NCBI RefSeq assembly: GCF_028389875.1
Contig: NC_084672.1
Coordinates: forward strand, 8,482,458 to 8,546,457
DNA: 64,000 bases
Direction: 5' to 3'
DNA from: Rhea pennata
Lineage: Eukaryota; Chordata; Aves; Rheiformes; Rheidae
Shown: positions 47,338 to 57,630 of the stretch, piece after piece
How the letters are laid out: every line of letters begins with the position of its first letter
Position numbering within the stretch: position 1 is the stretch's first letter
Translations under genes and position numbers: made by a program
The notes under the pieces: model-generated
Told to the model about the DNA's origin: nothing
What the model saw: the letters and a program-made list of their open reading frames with translations, nothing else
Databases searched by the model: none

Positions 47338-48830
47338 GAGGCTGTTGAGATGGTGTTGGTTAGTGCAAGTGATGTTATTTGGGGGGCATGTGACACTGCT
47401 TTTACAGGCTTTACTACAGAAACTTGGTACTTGAGCTGTAGAGCACTAAAGACCAATGAAAAATACCAAAATGCTCCCCAGGCTTTTGAATCTGTCCTTC
47501 ATAGCCACATGCAGACAGATCAAGTTTCTTCTGACCATGCTGTGCTGGAGCTAGCTCCAGCTTGGGCTGCTATCTGGTCTCTGCTGTGTTAGAGAGCACC
47601 TGATATAAGGGAAAGCAGAAACCGTCTTCATGGCAGTTACATTCCTTGTGTGTTTGTCCTTTGGCTATCTACCCATCTAAAAGTCAGACTGAACATACTG
47701 ATGGTCTGAACAAGTTGCTGGGGCTTTTGCTCCATGTGTGACCTACTTTCCTTCTTCCTAAGTTTCAGCCTTCAGAGGTCTTTCACAGTAGCATGTTTCA
47801 GCACGGTGATGATAGGTAATGCTTCCATGGGCTTATTCCAAGTGAGGCTTGTGTAGGTAATGCCACAGTGTGTCAAGTCATTGATGCCTGCCAGGCCTGC
47901 CCTCAGCTGGACTGGCCAGGGATTAGCTACTTCAGGGAGAGTAGGGGGAATCTCAGAAGACAAGACAACTATAGGTGAGGAGTTTTCTTCCCAACTCTTT
48001 TGAACCTGACTTACAAGCTACATCTGAAATGGGAAGACAAGCTGACAGCCCTGCAGTGATGACAGTAGCACCGCATAGGATAGCTAAAGGAAGGAAAGAG
48101 ATGTAGAATTCAATTGACCACTGTCTTAAACCGTTGTGTGAGCTAGGATTATTTTAAAAACTGATGGTCTGATGATGAAGGTAGGGAGGAACTACACATT
48201 TATGAGACCCTGCTGTAACATAGCTTAGAGTGAAGCTTGCTTGCTAGGGAGTTCGTATCTCATCTACATGTTATTGCATAGGGGTTTTTATGACTTTGAA
48301 AACTGGCCAGTTGTTTACACTCTTGACTTATTAAATATCTTCTATCATAAATTCTATCTTGCTCTACCATGTGTTTCATAAAAAATATGCAGCTCTCCTG
48401 CTGGAGAGCTTGCTTTCTACCCCCTGCCCCTTTGCAAGTGAACGCACACATGCACATTCACACACCATGCATCTTTCCTGCTCTGTGGTTGACCATTAAA
48501 ACAGAAGACTGGACAACAAAAATGAATCATTTGTCCTTTCTAGATTGTTCCTAAAACATCTCCCTAACCTATCCTGACTCCGTTCCTAACCTGCTTGTTT
48601 TTCTACAGCTTCTTTAGATGCTTAAAAGCTATTGTCACAAATTATAGCACATTTGAAGGGCTTTCTGATAACCTTTACATTGCTGCCTGGAACAGCAAAT
48701 CATTTAAAAATTCCCAGTGAGAGGATGAATTGGCTGTTGGGTACTTTTCTTGGGCGAAACTGGGCCATGGCTCTGCTTTCAGTTAAATGACATTTCTGTG
48801 TGCGCACAAACTCTGTCTTTTGCCTTTCTC
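47338..48830. other. non-coding stretch, no gene seen
   Basis: Contains a small perfect fold-back AGCTCTCC-TGCT-GGAGAGCT at 48391-48410. Frames are under 81 codons and without domains. Confidence 0.6.
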
Positions 48831-48850
48831 TAGCTGCAAGCTTGCAGCTA
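48831..48850. repeat. perfect 20-bp palindrome
   Basis: TAGCTGCAAGCTTGCAGCTA equals its own reverse complement with no spacer. Spacerless palindromes of this length are rare by chance. It could extrude as a small cruciform or be a dimeric protein site; no known motif is an obvious match. Confidence 0.95.
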
Positions 48851-50844
48851 ATAAACACCTTGAAGATCAGCAGGGCTTAGCCTACATAGCTCTGATCAGG
48901 ATGTGAACCTCAGAGACTTTCTGAGTCTTCAGCACCAACAGGGTGGGATCTCTGGTTGACCAGTGTTCAGAGATACCATGGAAAGATCAAGCTAGAGAGA
49001 TGAATGAATTGTCCCATCATAATAACGAGACAATTTCTTAAGCAACAGTTATTCTCCTTGTGCTATGCTATGGCCTGGAGCCAGTCTGGAAAGCATTCAG
49101 GATCATAGTAGGTGGCAGATGAGGCTGGAGACTGACTTGTGTGTGGCTTAGGGTTGCTTAGAAGAGTAAGATCAGACTCCGGCATGAAGAAGAGGGGAAT
49201 TCTTCATTACTGGCCTGATGACTTATTCTAGGATGTATGGAAGTTTTCTCTAGGCCTGAGAAAAGTCTATTTTATTCAGGTCTTCATTCTGTGCTTTGTG
49301 GTCCAAGGAAGCAAAGGGCACAATTGCTGACCATACCCTGTGAATGACTGTCAGAAATTCATGACTTGTGTGAACGGGATAGTTCCTTGGGAGAATATAG
49401 TTCACATTCTCTGTTGCTGCTCTTGCTCATTGTGTTTGCTAACCTCTTAAGACACCCCAGAACTAGATTTCAGTGAGCATGAAGAGGACATGCTCAGCTT
49501 CATCAAGGGCTTTGCAGTCTGCTGCAGTTTTGCAAGGCCTGGCTCTGACAGGTAGAAAACCTTTGTGCCTGCATCAGCCTGTGGCAAGCTGTGCTGCCTA
49601 TCTCATTGAACATGCCTTCCTTCTACTTTCCCTGCTCTACCTCTTCTCTGGATCATCAAAATCCATGTGGTTTTCTCAGCTAGCTGTTCTCTCCAACATA
49701 TACATCTTTCTGTTCCTGCCTGGCAGGTCTCACAAGGTGAGCAGTGGAGGTTGTGTTGAGTGGAACACCAAGGCAAAGGAAGTAGCCTCAGATGATGTTG
49801 CTGCTGGGAGCTCAACCACCAGGTTGGCTGTAATAACTTTCATGTTATCTCTGAGGTGCTATGTGATGTTCCACCTAAAGAATTTACTGAGTCTAAGAGG
49901 AAAAAAGAGAATCTTGTTTCAGTGACACGTGGCTCTTGCTCTGCAGGCAAGAAAACATGCTGTCTCACTGGTGCCAGCTCCTGCCATGTGGGAGAATGGG
50001 CTCAACAGAACATCCCAGTTCAGCATCCCTCATGTGCCTGTGCAAGGATTTAAGACCACAAAGCTCCTCCCCTGAGGTGCTGGCAAGTCAAGCATTCAGT
50101 GTGATGGTTGTGCTGTTAATCTGAGACATCAAGGGGCACACAAGCACAATCACGCCTTGATGCACAACTTCTTCAGTCTGTGTAGCTGTCACGGATTTGA
50201 TTAGGCTAAAGGGTATGTGTGCGTGAGAGGCTCGAAATGATTTCTGAGGAGCTGAATAATTTTTTGGATGATTCTATGTCCTGAAGGTCTTCTGGAAATG
50301 CATTTCTATAATTCACAAACGTACATGTGTGAACACAAATGGAAATCTGCTTGCTGAACCATCAACTGCATGTGAGCATGTGCTCATAGGTAAATGGGCA
50401 TGCACACCAGTGCTCTAAGCACAGTGAAAAGAAAGGTGGTCATTGCTGTCTTGAATCCATTCTCAACTTGTGTAATGTATTTCTCTTTTCTGTGTATCTC
50501 TCTGCTGTGTCACTGCTGCTGTTTTGGTGGATTGCTTCTTGTAATCTTTCTTTTTTTCTTTCTCCCTTTTTTATTTTTTCTCCAAACAGTAAACTTGTTC
50601 CTGATGTAATTACCTTGATAAAGCTCTGTGGCATGACAGATCATCCTTAACAGCACTGTTGCTGTTAACTTCAGACAAGATGATATTTTATCCCAGCCCT
50701 TTGAAAAGTGTGGTAAACTGTGCCAGTAAACAGGTTTGGTTTTGCCAGCACCATGTTCACCTGCATTATGTCTCTCTGGCAGAGAATGGTCCCCTGGTCC
50801 ATCTTCCACAGCACTGAGGTTCCCTTGGGATGGGGTGGGAGGGA
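48851..50844. other. non-coding stretch, no gene seen
   Basis: The plus-strand frame at 49473-49925 (150 codons) is one of the longest in the window, hydrophobic in the middle, but has no recognisable family or gene context. A pyrimidine-rich tract lies at about 50541-50586. No RNA gene or transposon seen before the SINE. Confidence 0.55.
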
Positions 50845-50999
50845 CAGGTTTAGCTCAGTTGGTTAGAGCATGGTGCTGCTAATGCCAAGGTCGTGGGTTC
50901 AATCCCTGTATGGGGCTACACTGAGGGTTGGACTAGATGATCTTCAGAGGTCCCTTCCAACCGTACTCTTCTATGATTCAAGCAATATTCTATGATTCT
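50845..50999 (+). mobile_element. tRNA-Ile-like SINE with CR1 tail (TguSINE1-like)
   Basis: The 5' part is tRNA-derived with an intact RNA polymerase III A box, TAGCTCAGTTGG (50851-50862), and B box, GGTTCAATCCC (50896-50906). GTTAGAGCATGGTG and GCCAAGGTCGTGGG around them match tRNA-Ile. The anticodon arm still pairs (TGGTG with TGCCA) but the loop reads CTGCTAA where tRNA-Ile(AAT) has CTAATAA, so it is not a functional isoleucine tRNA. From 50926 the sequence becomes a CR1 3' end, GGTTGGACTAGATGATCTTC then AGAGGTCCCTTCCAACC, and ends with CTATGATT-type units up to about 50999. This layout lets the CR1 reverse transcriptase mobilise the SINE in trans. The sharp match suggests a younger insertion than the MIR and CR1 remnants elsewhere in the window. 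No clear target duplication is seen. Confidence 0.9.
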
Positions 51000-51231
51000 C
51001 TACAGCATAGAATAATACTGATAAAAAACGGCAAGGTGAGCAACATCTTCCATAGGAAATGAGTTAGGTGTTGCCCCTGTTATCCCAGGTATGTGCCATC
51101 CAGACTGTCACTCCCATTGGTGCTTCCACTGAGGGTGTCGGGGTATGTGTTGGACTCTGCAGGACAACTTCCACCCAGCCCTGTGGAGCAGTATCTCTTT
51201 GCTATGGGATGAGAGGAGTAAGAGTCCTCTT
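51000..51231. other. non-coding stretch, no gene seen
   Basis: Sequence between the SINE tail and the pyrimidine tract; nothing supported. Confidence 0.6.
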
Positions 51232-51256
51232 TTCGATTTCTTTCTTTCTTTTTCTT

Positions 51257-51290
<34 letters not shown>
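51232..51290. repeat. polypyrimidine tract: (TTTC)n then 32 T
   Basis: After CTTTTCGA the strand is only C and T; 51241-51261 is a mirror repeat (TTT C TTT C TTTTT C TTT C TTT), followed by an uninterrupted T run at 51259-51290. Mirror-symmetric purine/pyrimidine tracts can form triplex (H-) DNA. Confidence 0.9.
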
Positions 51291-51291
<1 letters not shown>

Positions 51292-54200
51292 TGCTGCCAA
51301 AGCAGAGGGCAACAAGTTGCAGACAAAACACTTGCTAATCAGAATGCAGAAGGAGAGTCTTGTATATACTCATTGCATGAATGCTAGTTGCTTGTCCAAG
51401 TGTGAAAAGGCCTAATAACTGTATGATTCAATGAATTCCTGTGTAAGATGGAAAAAACAGTTTTGGGGGCAGTCTGGCAGCTTCTCTTTCTCTAATGCTC
51501 AGTGCCCCTTCTTAGCTTTTGCTATTAGGAAAAAAAAATACTCATTCTCTGAAACTCATTTTTACTATTTTCTTTCATAGTCTCAGTTGACAACTAAAAG
51601 CTGTAGCAATTGCAGCTTTCCAGGCTCTATTGTACTGCAGGCTGTATGCTGTGGAGCCTCAGAACAATTTACAATAAATGGAGGGATCCATGGGAAAGCA
51701 GGATAAAAACAGATGAGTTTTCAGCATAATATAGGAGCAGAGAGTTTGCTAGGTTTCTGAATAAACCTCACTGCAGTATAGTACTGATTAATAGTAGCAG
51801 ATGAGAAAACAGCAGACAACAAATAGTGGCAATCCCATGATACATCTGAGATCCACTCACTTGGAAGAGGCATTTGGAGGACCTTAGATGGTGTGTGATG
51901 GTTAGATGGGCAGTTAGTGTGGCCAGCAGGGATTATGCTGCTTTGCATCTGTATGGTATAGTATAAGAGTGGATGGACTTGTGCTCAACAAATACTCCTG
52001 TGCTCTCCCACCTTGTAGGAGTCTCCTATGCCTGGCTGGGAGCATCTTGGTGCCTGTGCTGCTGTGAACACCCTGGAGCTTTCTAAGGCTCATTTTCAAC
52101 AGCTCAGTGCCTGATGATCCAAATGCTGACTTGGCTGCTCCTACAAAGCCACTGGCAGCAGATGGAGCCAGGGAAGCCCTCTGGTTGTATTCCTCCAATG
52201 ATGTGGCTCTTCGGAGTTCCAGGATAGCAATCAAATGTAATGCCCAAACCCAAAACCAATCTGCAAATTCCAGTGCTATGAAAAGGAAATGTCAGAAGGG
52301 CTGCTTGCTTCCCTTATCTCGTATAGACAGTTACTGTGTTCTTGATATAATTATGGTGATAAAACAATGTGACATAAGTGTGGGCTTCCATCATGGTATC
52401 ACTGCTGTTGACTTAAATGACAAAGTAATAATTTTAAGAGACCTTTTATTTTTCTTTCTCTGGAAGCCACTGGCATTTTTAATCTAGAAGCAGATATCTC
52501 CAGGAAAGCACATTGTGCACATTCCATGAGTCCTAAAATACTTAATCAGTTTTATTTGTATACTGCTCTTCCAGACAAAATTTTATTTTGTTCCTGCAGC
52601 ATCTGGGCTGTGGCTTTCCCCAGCTAGCACAGGAACTGGTGTCTGCATAGTGGGTTTGGAGCTGCAGTGGCAGGCAGCAATGGCAGTCAGTCATGCTCAA
52701 TGTTTGGGAAAGGAGGATGTGCAGAAGCAGGCTTTTCTCTATTTCCTCACTTTTCAGTTGCTGGTGCATTGCAGACTGCCAGGCCCTCCACTCAGCTGGA
52801 GGAGGTGTCCTTGGGATGGCTCCTGTGAGAGAGCCTGGCTAAAAATGAGCCATTTGGAGAGGATTATAGAGTGGACTCAGATACCTCCCTTTTTTTAATT
52901 TATGAGAGCCCTCACAGAGTGTGTATTTGTTGCTTTAACTTAGATGGGAAGACGCAGCTGAGAGGCAGACTGTTTGGAGAGACTTTCAAGCCAGTAGGAA
53001 TCTAATCATATGTATTTATGTCCCTGCACTCCCTTGTCTTGGCTGTACGCTTATTGATGTAGCTTGCAGAAGAGTGCACAGCCTTGCTGATCTATGCTAT
53101 TGTCTAACAGTGTCAACCAAATCTCATTGTGAAGCAGAGTCTGAGTAAGGAGGGATATGTGGTACTTTTGGTCCATCTTGTAGCAATTCATCCTGAGTAA
53201 AAATACTTATTACAAAGTATGGATATTCACAGAACCTGGCAGCACATGGAAAAGCTTCTAGTGTCTCCCCCCACCCTCCCAAATATTTCCAGGTGACAGG
53301 GAGGGCTACATGTAAAACAGGGCTTGTGGGCTCCTTCCAGAAGCCCTCTCGGGATGGGATTAGCAGATAGGACTGCTGCATTTTGCTGATTTTTACCTTA
53401 CCTAACTGGCCTTGGTGTAAAGATACCCACTGAAGATCCCTGTGAGTGTGCTGCACAGGTATTACTTCCCTGCCCATTTTTGCCAGAAAAGCTGAGGTTT
53501 GTAATGCAGCAAATGGGTGTGATTGGTGAAAGCTGGCAGGGGAGATTTTGTTCACTTGTGTGGAGCTGTCAAGGAGAAGGATAATCTGCAGCAATCTAGT
53601 TATAGCTAGACTGAGTGCTTGTTCACAAGATCTTGAATATTCACATTATTTTCCCTACTTCCTTACGTTTTTTTTTTTTGTTCATCCCAAGACATGAAAC
53701 TATCTGGAAGAATGTATGTTTGCATTCAGTGACAATCAGAGGAAGCAATGATCCAAGAATATTAATGGGCAGCAAACCTTACCGGGTTTGTAGTCTGAAC
53801 TTGTCAAAATGCCTCTGTGAGGAGTTTTGACAGCCTACAGTTTTTGAACAGGAAGGATTTCTCATTGCTTTAAACTAGCAGATAATGTTCATATGAAGAA
53901 CATAGGTTTTATTTTGAAGATTTAGAATTTTCTAGGGTTCGCTTCTACCATCGAAGCGGTGAAGGAGGAGAGAAGGAAAGCAAACTTGCTCAGTGTGAAA
54001 TCACTTTTGTCTTTATTTTCTCTTGGAAAACTAATACTAACAAGTTTGTGCAGAGGGCAGTTTTCTGAGAGAGGTGGGGTGGGTTTTGGAAAAAATTCAA
54101 TTAGCTAAAATAGCTGTGGTTGGAAGGAAGTCTATGGAAGGTGAGACCATCATAATGCCTTCCCAGCATGAACAACTGGAAATTTCTGTATTTGCAGAAC

Positions 54201-54330
54201 TGTAAAAAACATCTCAGAGCAAACTTTTCCTGCACTGAGCAAGGAAACTTTCCTCTTGCACTGAGCAACCTTCCCCATGTTTTATCGTCACCCTTAGGGG
54301 AAAAGAGAGGATGCTGCCTGAGACAGCGGT
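51291..54330. other. non-coding stretch, no gene seen
   Basis: The minus-strand frame 53124-53594 (156 codons, the longest here) has no recognisable domain and no conserved-looking composition. A 12-T run lies near 53669-53680. CGCTTC-TACCATC-GAAGCG at 53940-53958 is a 6-bp hairpin. No transposon signature seen. Confidence 0.6.
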
Positions 54331-54350
54331 GCCTGTGCCTGTACCTGTGC
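54331..54350 (+). repeat. short hexamer tandem (GCCTGT)n
   Basis: GCCTGT, GCCTGT, ACCTGT and a partial unit: about 3.3 hexamers with one mismatch. A minor simple repeat. Confidence 0.8.
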
Positions 54351-55802
54351 TTTCTTCAGGCCTTCCTCAGTGGCAATGTATGGAGGGTCAGTGGCTGCTT
54401 TCTGCCTGGTCCCATTCATGCTGCTCCTTGCTGATACTGTCCCCTATGGTAGCCCCTAATGACAGGCTGAGAATCTGAAACAAGCATCAGGCGTAAGAGA
54501 GCTGTAACTGCTATTTTAATGCTCCTTTTGTAGTCTTTCCCATGTGTACTGAAGGTGTCTATTTAATATCAAATGATGACTGCCCTGACTGTCACTCTCT
54601 TGGAGATATTGTATTTAGCTGCCCTCCTGGGCTTTGCAGACAATCAAATGGTGGCATATGGCTGTGATAAACAAATACCTTTAAAATTCTCTGCGTTGCT
54701 GTTGAAGCACTGGGTCTGCAGGCCCTGTGACCTGTCAGGCTGCAGAACATGGAGAGTTTTTGACCTAATGCTGTCATTCTCGCAGCCAGCAGCTTTTGTG
54801 TGGCTTGAAGCTGTGGTGGAGCCCCTGACAATGGAGAAAGGGTTGTTATTAAAACATCCCTTTCTGAAAGCAACCTGCTGCTGATGGGAGCTGCTAGAAA
54901 GGGTGCTGGGGCTGGTGGTCTGAAAAGGGACCAGGTTTGTCTTGGCTCTCAATTGCATGAGTGCAGCTCTTTGGCAATGATGCTCAGCTGGGGATGGAGA
55001 AAGGTGAGGAATGATATGGATAGATGGACGGATCTGGACTTTGGATGACTTAGCACTGACCATATGGGTGAAAGAGTACCATGACTCCTTTCCCAGTTAC
55101 CCAGCTGGGCCAGCAAAGAAATGAGATCAAGCCTGTCCTCGTGCTGAGTCTAGCCATCACCATTGCTGGGCCCCAGGAGGAGGCGGGATTGCCTCTGACT
55201 TCCTGCTTGTTAACAAGCAAGGGCTAAATCTGCATTTAGCTCAGAGTAGCTTGCAATGCCAAGAGCTGGTGGAATAAGGGCGGGCAGTACTGGTTGTGTC
55301 AGCTACTGGATGCTGCTGAAGTGTGGGTATGTGAGGCTGGTTGGAGATTTGGGGTGTGGGGACTTGTCTGTGGGGCAAAGGAGGTAATTTTGGGGTTCTG
55401 AGAGGTACGTGATGTTGATTAAGGTCCAGGACTTTGCGCTGATGCTCTGCACTCCAAGAGCATGTGGGAAAGTTCCTGCTCTAGCCTGTATTTTCTTCCT
55501 TCATCACCTTACGCATTTTCTTCTCATTTCATTTCCCCTCTTTTCCTTCTTTCTTCCCTCTTGGGTTATATGTCATCATAGTTTTTCCAGCTTCTTCCCT
55601 CTCTCCAGGAGAAGATCTGTGCAAGAAAGGCCTAGGGTCCCACAGGGACTTCTGGGCCTTTTTCATCTTCATTAGTCTCCTGGCCCTTCTAGGAGCCGGG
55701 CCGTGGGAAGTACGGGGCTTCCACAGAGCTTTCATGAGTGTGAAAATATTAAGAGGGAGGGAGCACAGTGTACTGGATATTTTCAGTGGGAATACTTGAT
55801 CT
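54351..55802. other. non-coding stretch, no gene seen
   Basis: Three overlapping frames (54573-54884 +, 54592-54873 -, 54644-55063 -) compete here without domains. The plus strand from about 55490 to 55615 is strongly C/T-biased. Confidence 0.6.
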
Positions 55803-55883
55803 GATCGTGTCTTTTTTGACTTTCAGTTTGATCGTGTCTTTTTTGACTTTCAGTTTGATCGTGTCTTTTTTGACTTTCAGTTC
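55803..55883 (+). repeat. 27-bp minisatellite, three copies, splice-acceptor-like
   Basis: Three head-to-tail copies of 27 bp (55803-55829, 55830-55856, 55857-55883) are identical except for the last base of the third. Each unit reads GATCGTGTC, six T, GAC, TTTCAG, TT. Every copy therefore contains a pyrimidine run, a TGAC branch-point-like word and TTTCAG, the shape of a vertebrate 3' splice site. The near-identity implies a recent expansion. No flanking exon is recognised. Confidence 0.95.
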
Positions 55884-57238
55884 TGCTTCCTTTATTTTTC
55901 TTTGAAAAATATCTCATTTGGATTTTTAAGTGCATTTTTATTTCCCAACCAAATTTATAGGGGAGAGGGGTGAATTTTGGAGCTTATGTCTTTTGACTCT
56001 TTTCTGAACTTTTCCAGGCCCTGCTCACCTTCAAAAAAGAATTCCTCAGAGATGTCTTGCACATTGGGCTGCTTTTTCCCCCTCTCCCTCTATCCTTCCC
56101 TTCCTCCATCAGTCTATAGGGTCACAGGAAAAGGGAAGGGATTCCATAGTTTAAAAGAGTAAAATTTCAAATTAATTCTGATTTCAAAATAACATCTTGT
56201 TAGAGTTGAAACAAAGATCTTGCTTCCTCTTATGAGGCAGCTTTCGTGTTTCTTGGACAAGGGAGGAGAAAAGGAGTAATGGAGACAGTCCCCTGTTTCA
56301 GATAGTCTGAAACAATATCTCATTCTTATGTTTCATCAGCTTTCAGTCATTTTGAAAACATTATGCTTTGGTCAGGTAGCTCAAATTTGAGAGCACTAAT
56401 AAAAATTAATTCCTGTAATTTGCTGGTCATTAAAATGATCATTGTCATCTGCATTATGTCACCTGCTCAATCACAGGCACCTGGGAGTGGCTGACCCAGG
56501 GGCCCAGCAACTCCTTGCTAGGACAAGTAACATGTTGTTTCTAAATTTTTCAAACTACTTTTTCCTTTCCTGTTGGTTCGGGGAATAGCTTCTCATTTGA
56601 CAATCTTTTGCTATGCCATGAGGTCTCACTTTGATTCCCTGAGAGAACCCAAAAACAAAAGCAAGTTGCACTGCTGAGAACCCAGCATAGCATCTGTTGG
56701 AAATGGATCTCCAAATTGGGCCTAAAATCTCCATCTCTTTGCAGATCCCCTTTTCCATACAAACCTGCCTTGTGAACTGACTTGTGTTCAGAGGAGCCTT
56801 CAGTGCTGTGAAATGTGTCATTTCAGTGCTTTGGGCTACGGAGCAGACCTGGGGCACTTGCTCTAAGCTGTGAACATCAGTGTGCTTGAGTGTGTTTTGG
56901 GACATGTTCTCAGATGCAGACCTGCACACACTCAAAACAAGGTATTATTTTTAGCTGCTTTCTGGAAAAGATTCAGAAAAGCTATAATATAATGAACTGG
57001 CTCCTGCTCACTTAAGTAGAGTGAAGGGAGGAATCTGAATGTGCTCTTGCCTCTTCCTGGATCAAGTCTAACTGTCCCTCCTGTCTCATCAGCCATGGGG
57101 TAGGGCTGGTTGTCTTCAGGTCCTGTGGCAGGAGCCTGGGGTTTTGGAGGAGGAATGTCTGGATCCCCCTGACAGCTGCTGGGTCGTGTAGCTGTGCAGT
57201 ACTACGTAGCCCTGAGGTGAGCACTAGCCTGAACTCAG
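55884..57238. other. non-coding stretch with a possible conserved AT-rich segment
   Basis: The part at about 56330-56490 is non-repetitive and dense in homeodomain-type words (ACTAATAAAAATTAATTCC, GTCATTAAAATGATCATTG), the look of many vertebrate developmental enhancers. This is an impression from composition only. No gene seen. Confidence 0.45.
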
Positions 57239-57630
57239 CATGCTTTGGGGGGGAGGTCCAGATCCCTTCAGATATGGTGGCCTATGCTGCAAGCTGTGGG
57301 AGCCATTCCCGAGTCTTAAGAGCTTGCTGTGGCCTGCAGAGAGTTGCAGCCCTGGGCTCTGTGCCAGGCCGTGTATGCCTGCCCTTGTCAGGGTGGTCAG
57401 GGCTGGTAGCAGGGCTTGTCTGGGCCTGTGCATGCACGAAGGCAAGCGGAGGTGTTTGTTTTGGTGGCTTTTACTGGCTGAGCAGCTGTTTCCAGCACCC
57501 CCAGGGAAAGGCAGGGAGACAGAGGCATCCTGCTGCAGGTACCTCCCTGCAGACCACCAGTTGATATAGATTGCACTTGCAAACAGTGCAGGGCAGTGCA
57601 TTTTATGTACTTTCTCCTGCATTAAGCTCA
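57239..57630. other. GC-rich stretch with overlapping chance frames
   Basis: Frames of 132 codons (57224-57622 -), 115 codons (57217-57564 +) and 109 codons (57240-57569 +) overlap because the sequence is GC-rich and poor in TAA/TAG/TGA. They cannot all be real and none shows a domain. Seven G occur at 57247-57253. CpGs are not especially dense, so it is not a convincing CpG island. Confidence 0.45.

Noticed and set aside
49473..49925. Open frame of 150 codons with a hydrophobic middle, possible membrane protein
   Set aside because: The hydrophobic stretch comes from T/C-rich codons, no family is recognised, and another minus-strand frame covers the same bases.
50845..50920. Functional tRNA gene
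   Set aside because: The head looks like tRNA-Ile with good A and B boxes, but the anticodon loop is altered, no acceptor stem closes properly and the sequence continues into a CR1 tail, so it is a SINE.
51297..51313. CTCF-like CCAAAGCAGAGGGCAA
   Set aside because: The spacing between the CCA and GAGGGC parts is off by one base and the core is incomplete.
53124..53594. Longest open frame in the window (156 codons, minus strand)
   Set aside because: No recognisable domain, no splice or promoter context, unremarkable composition. A frame of this size is expected by chance in 64 kb read in six frames.
57217..57622. Cluster of three overlapping frames of 109-132 codons
   Set aside because: They occupy opposite strands and different frames of one GC-rich, stop-poor stretch; this is composition, not coding.
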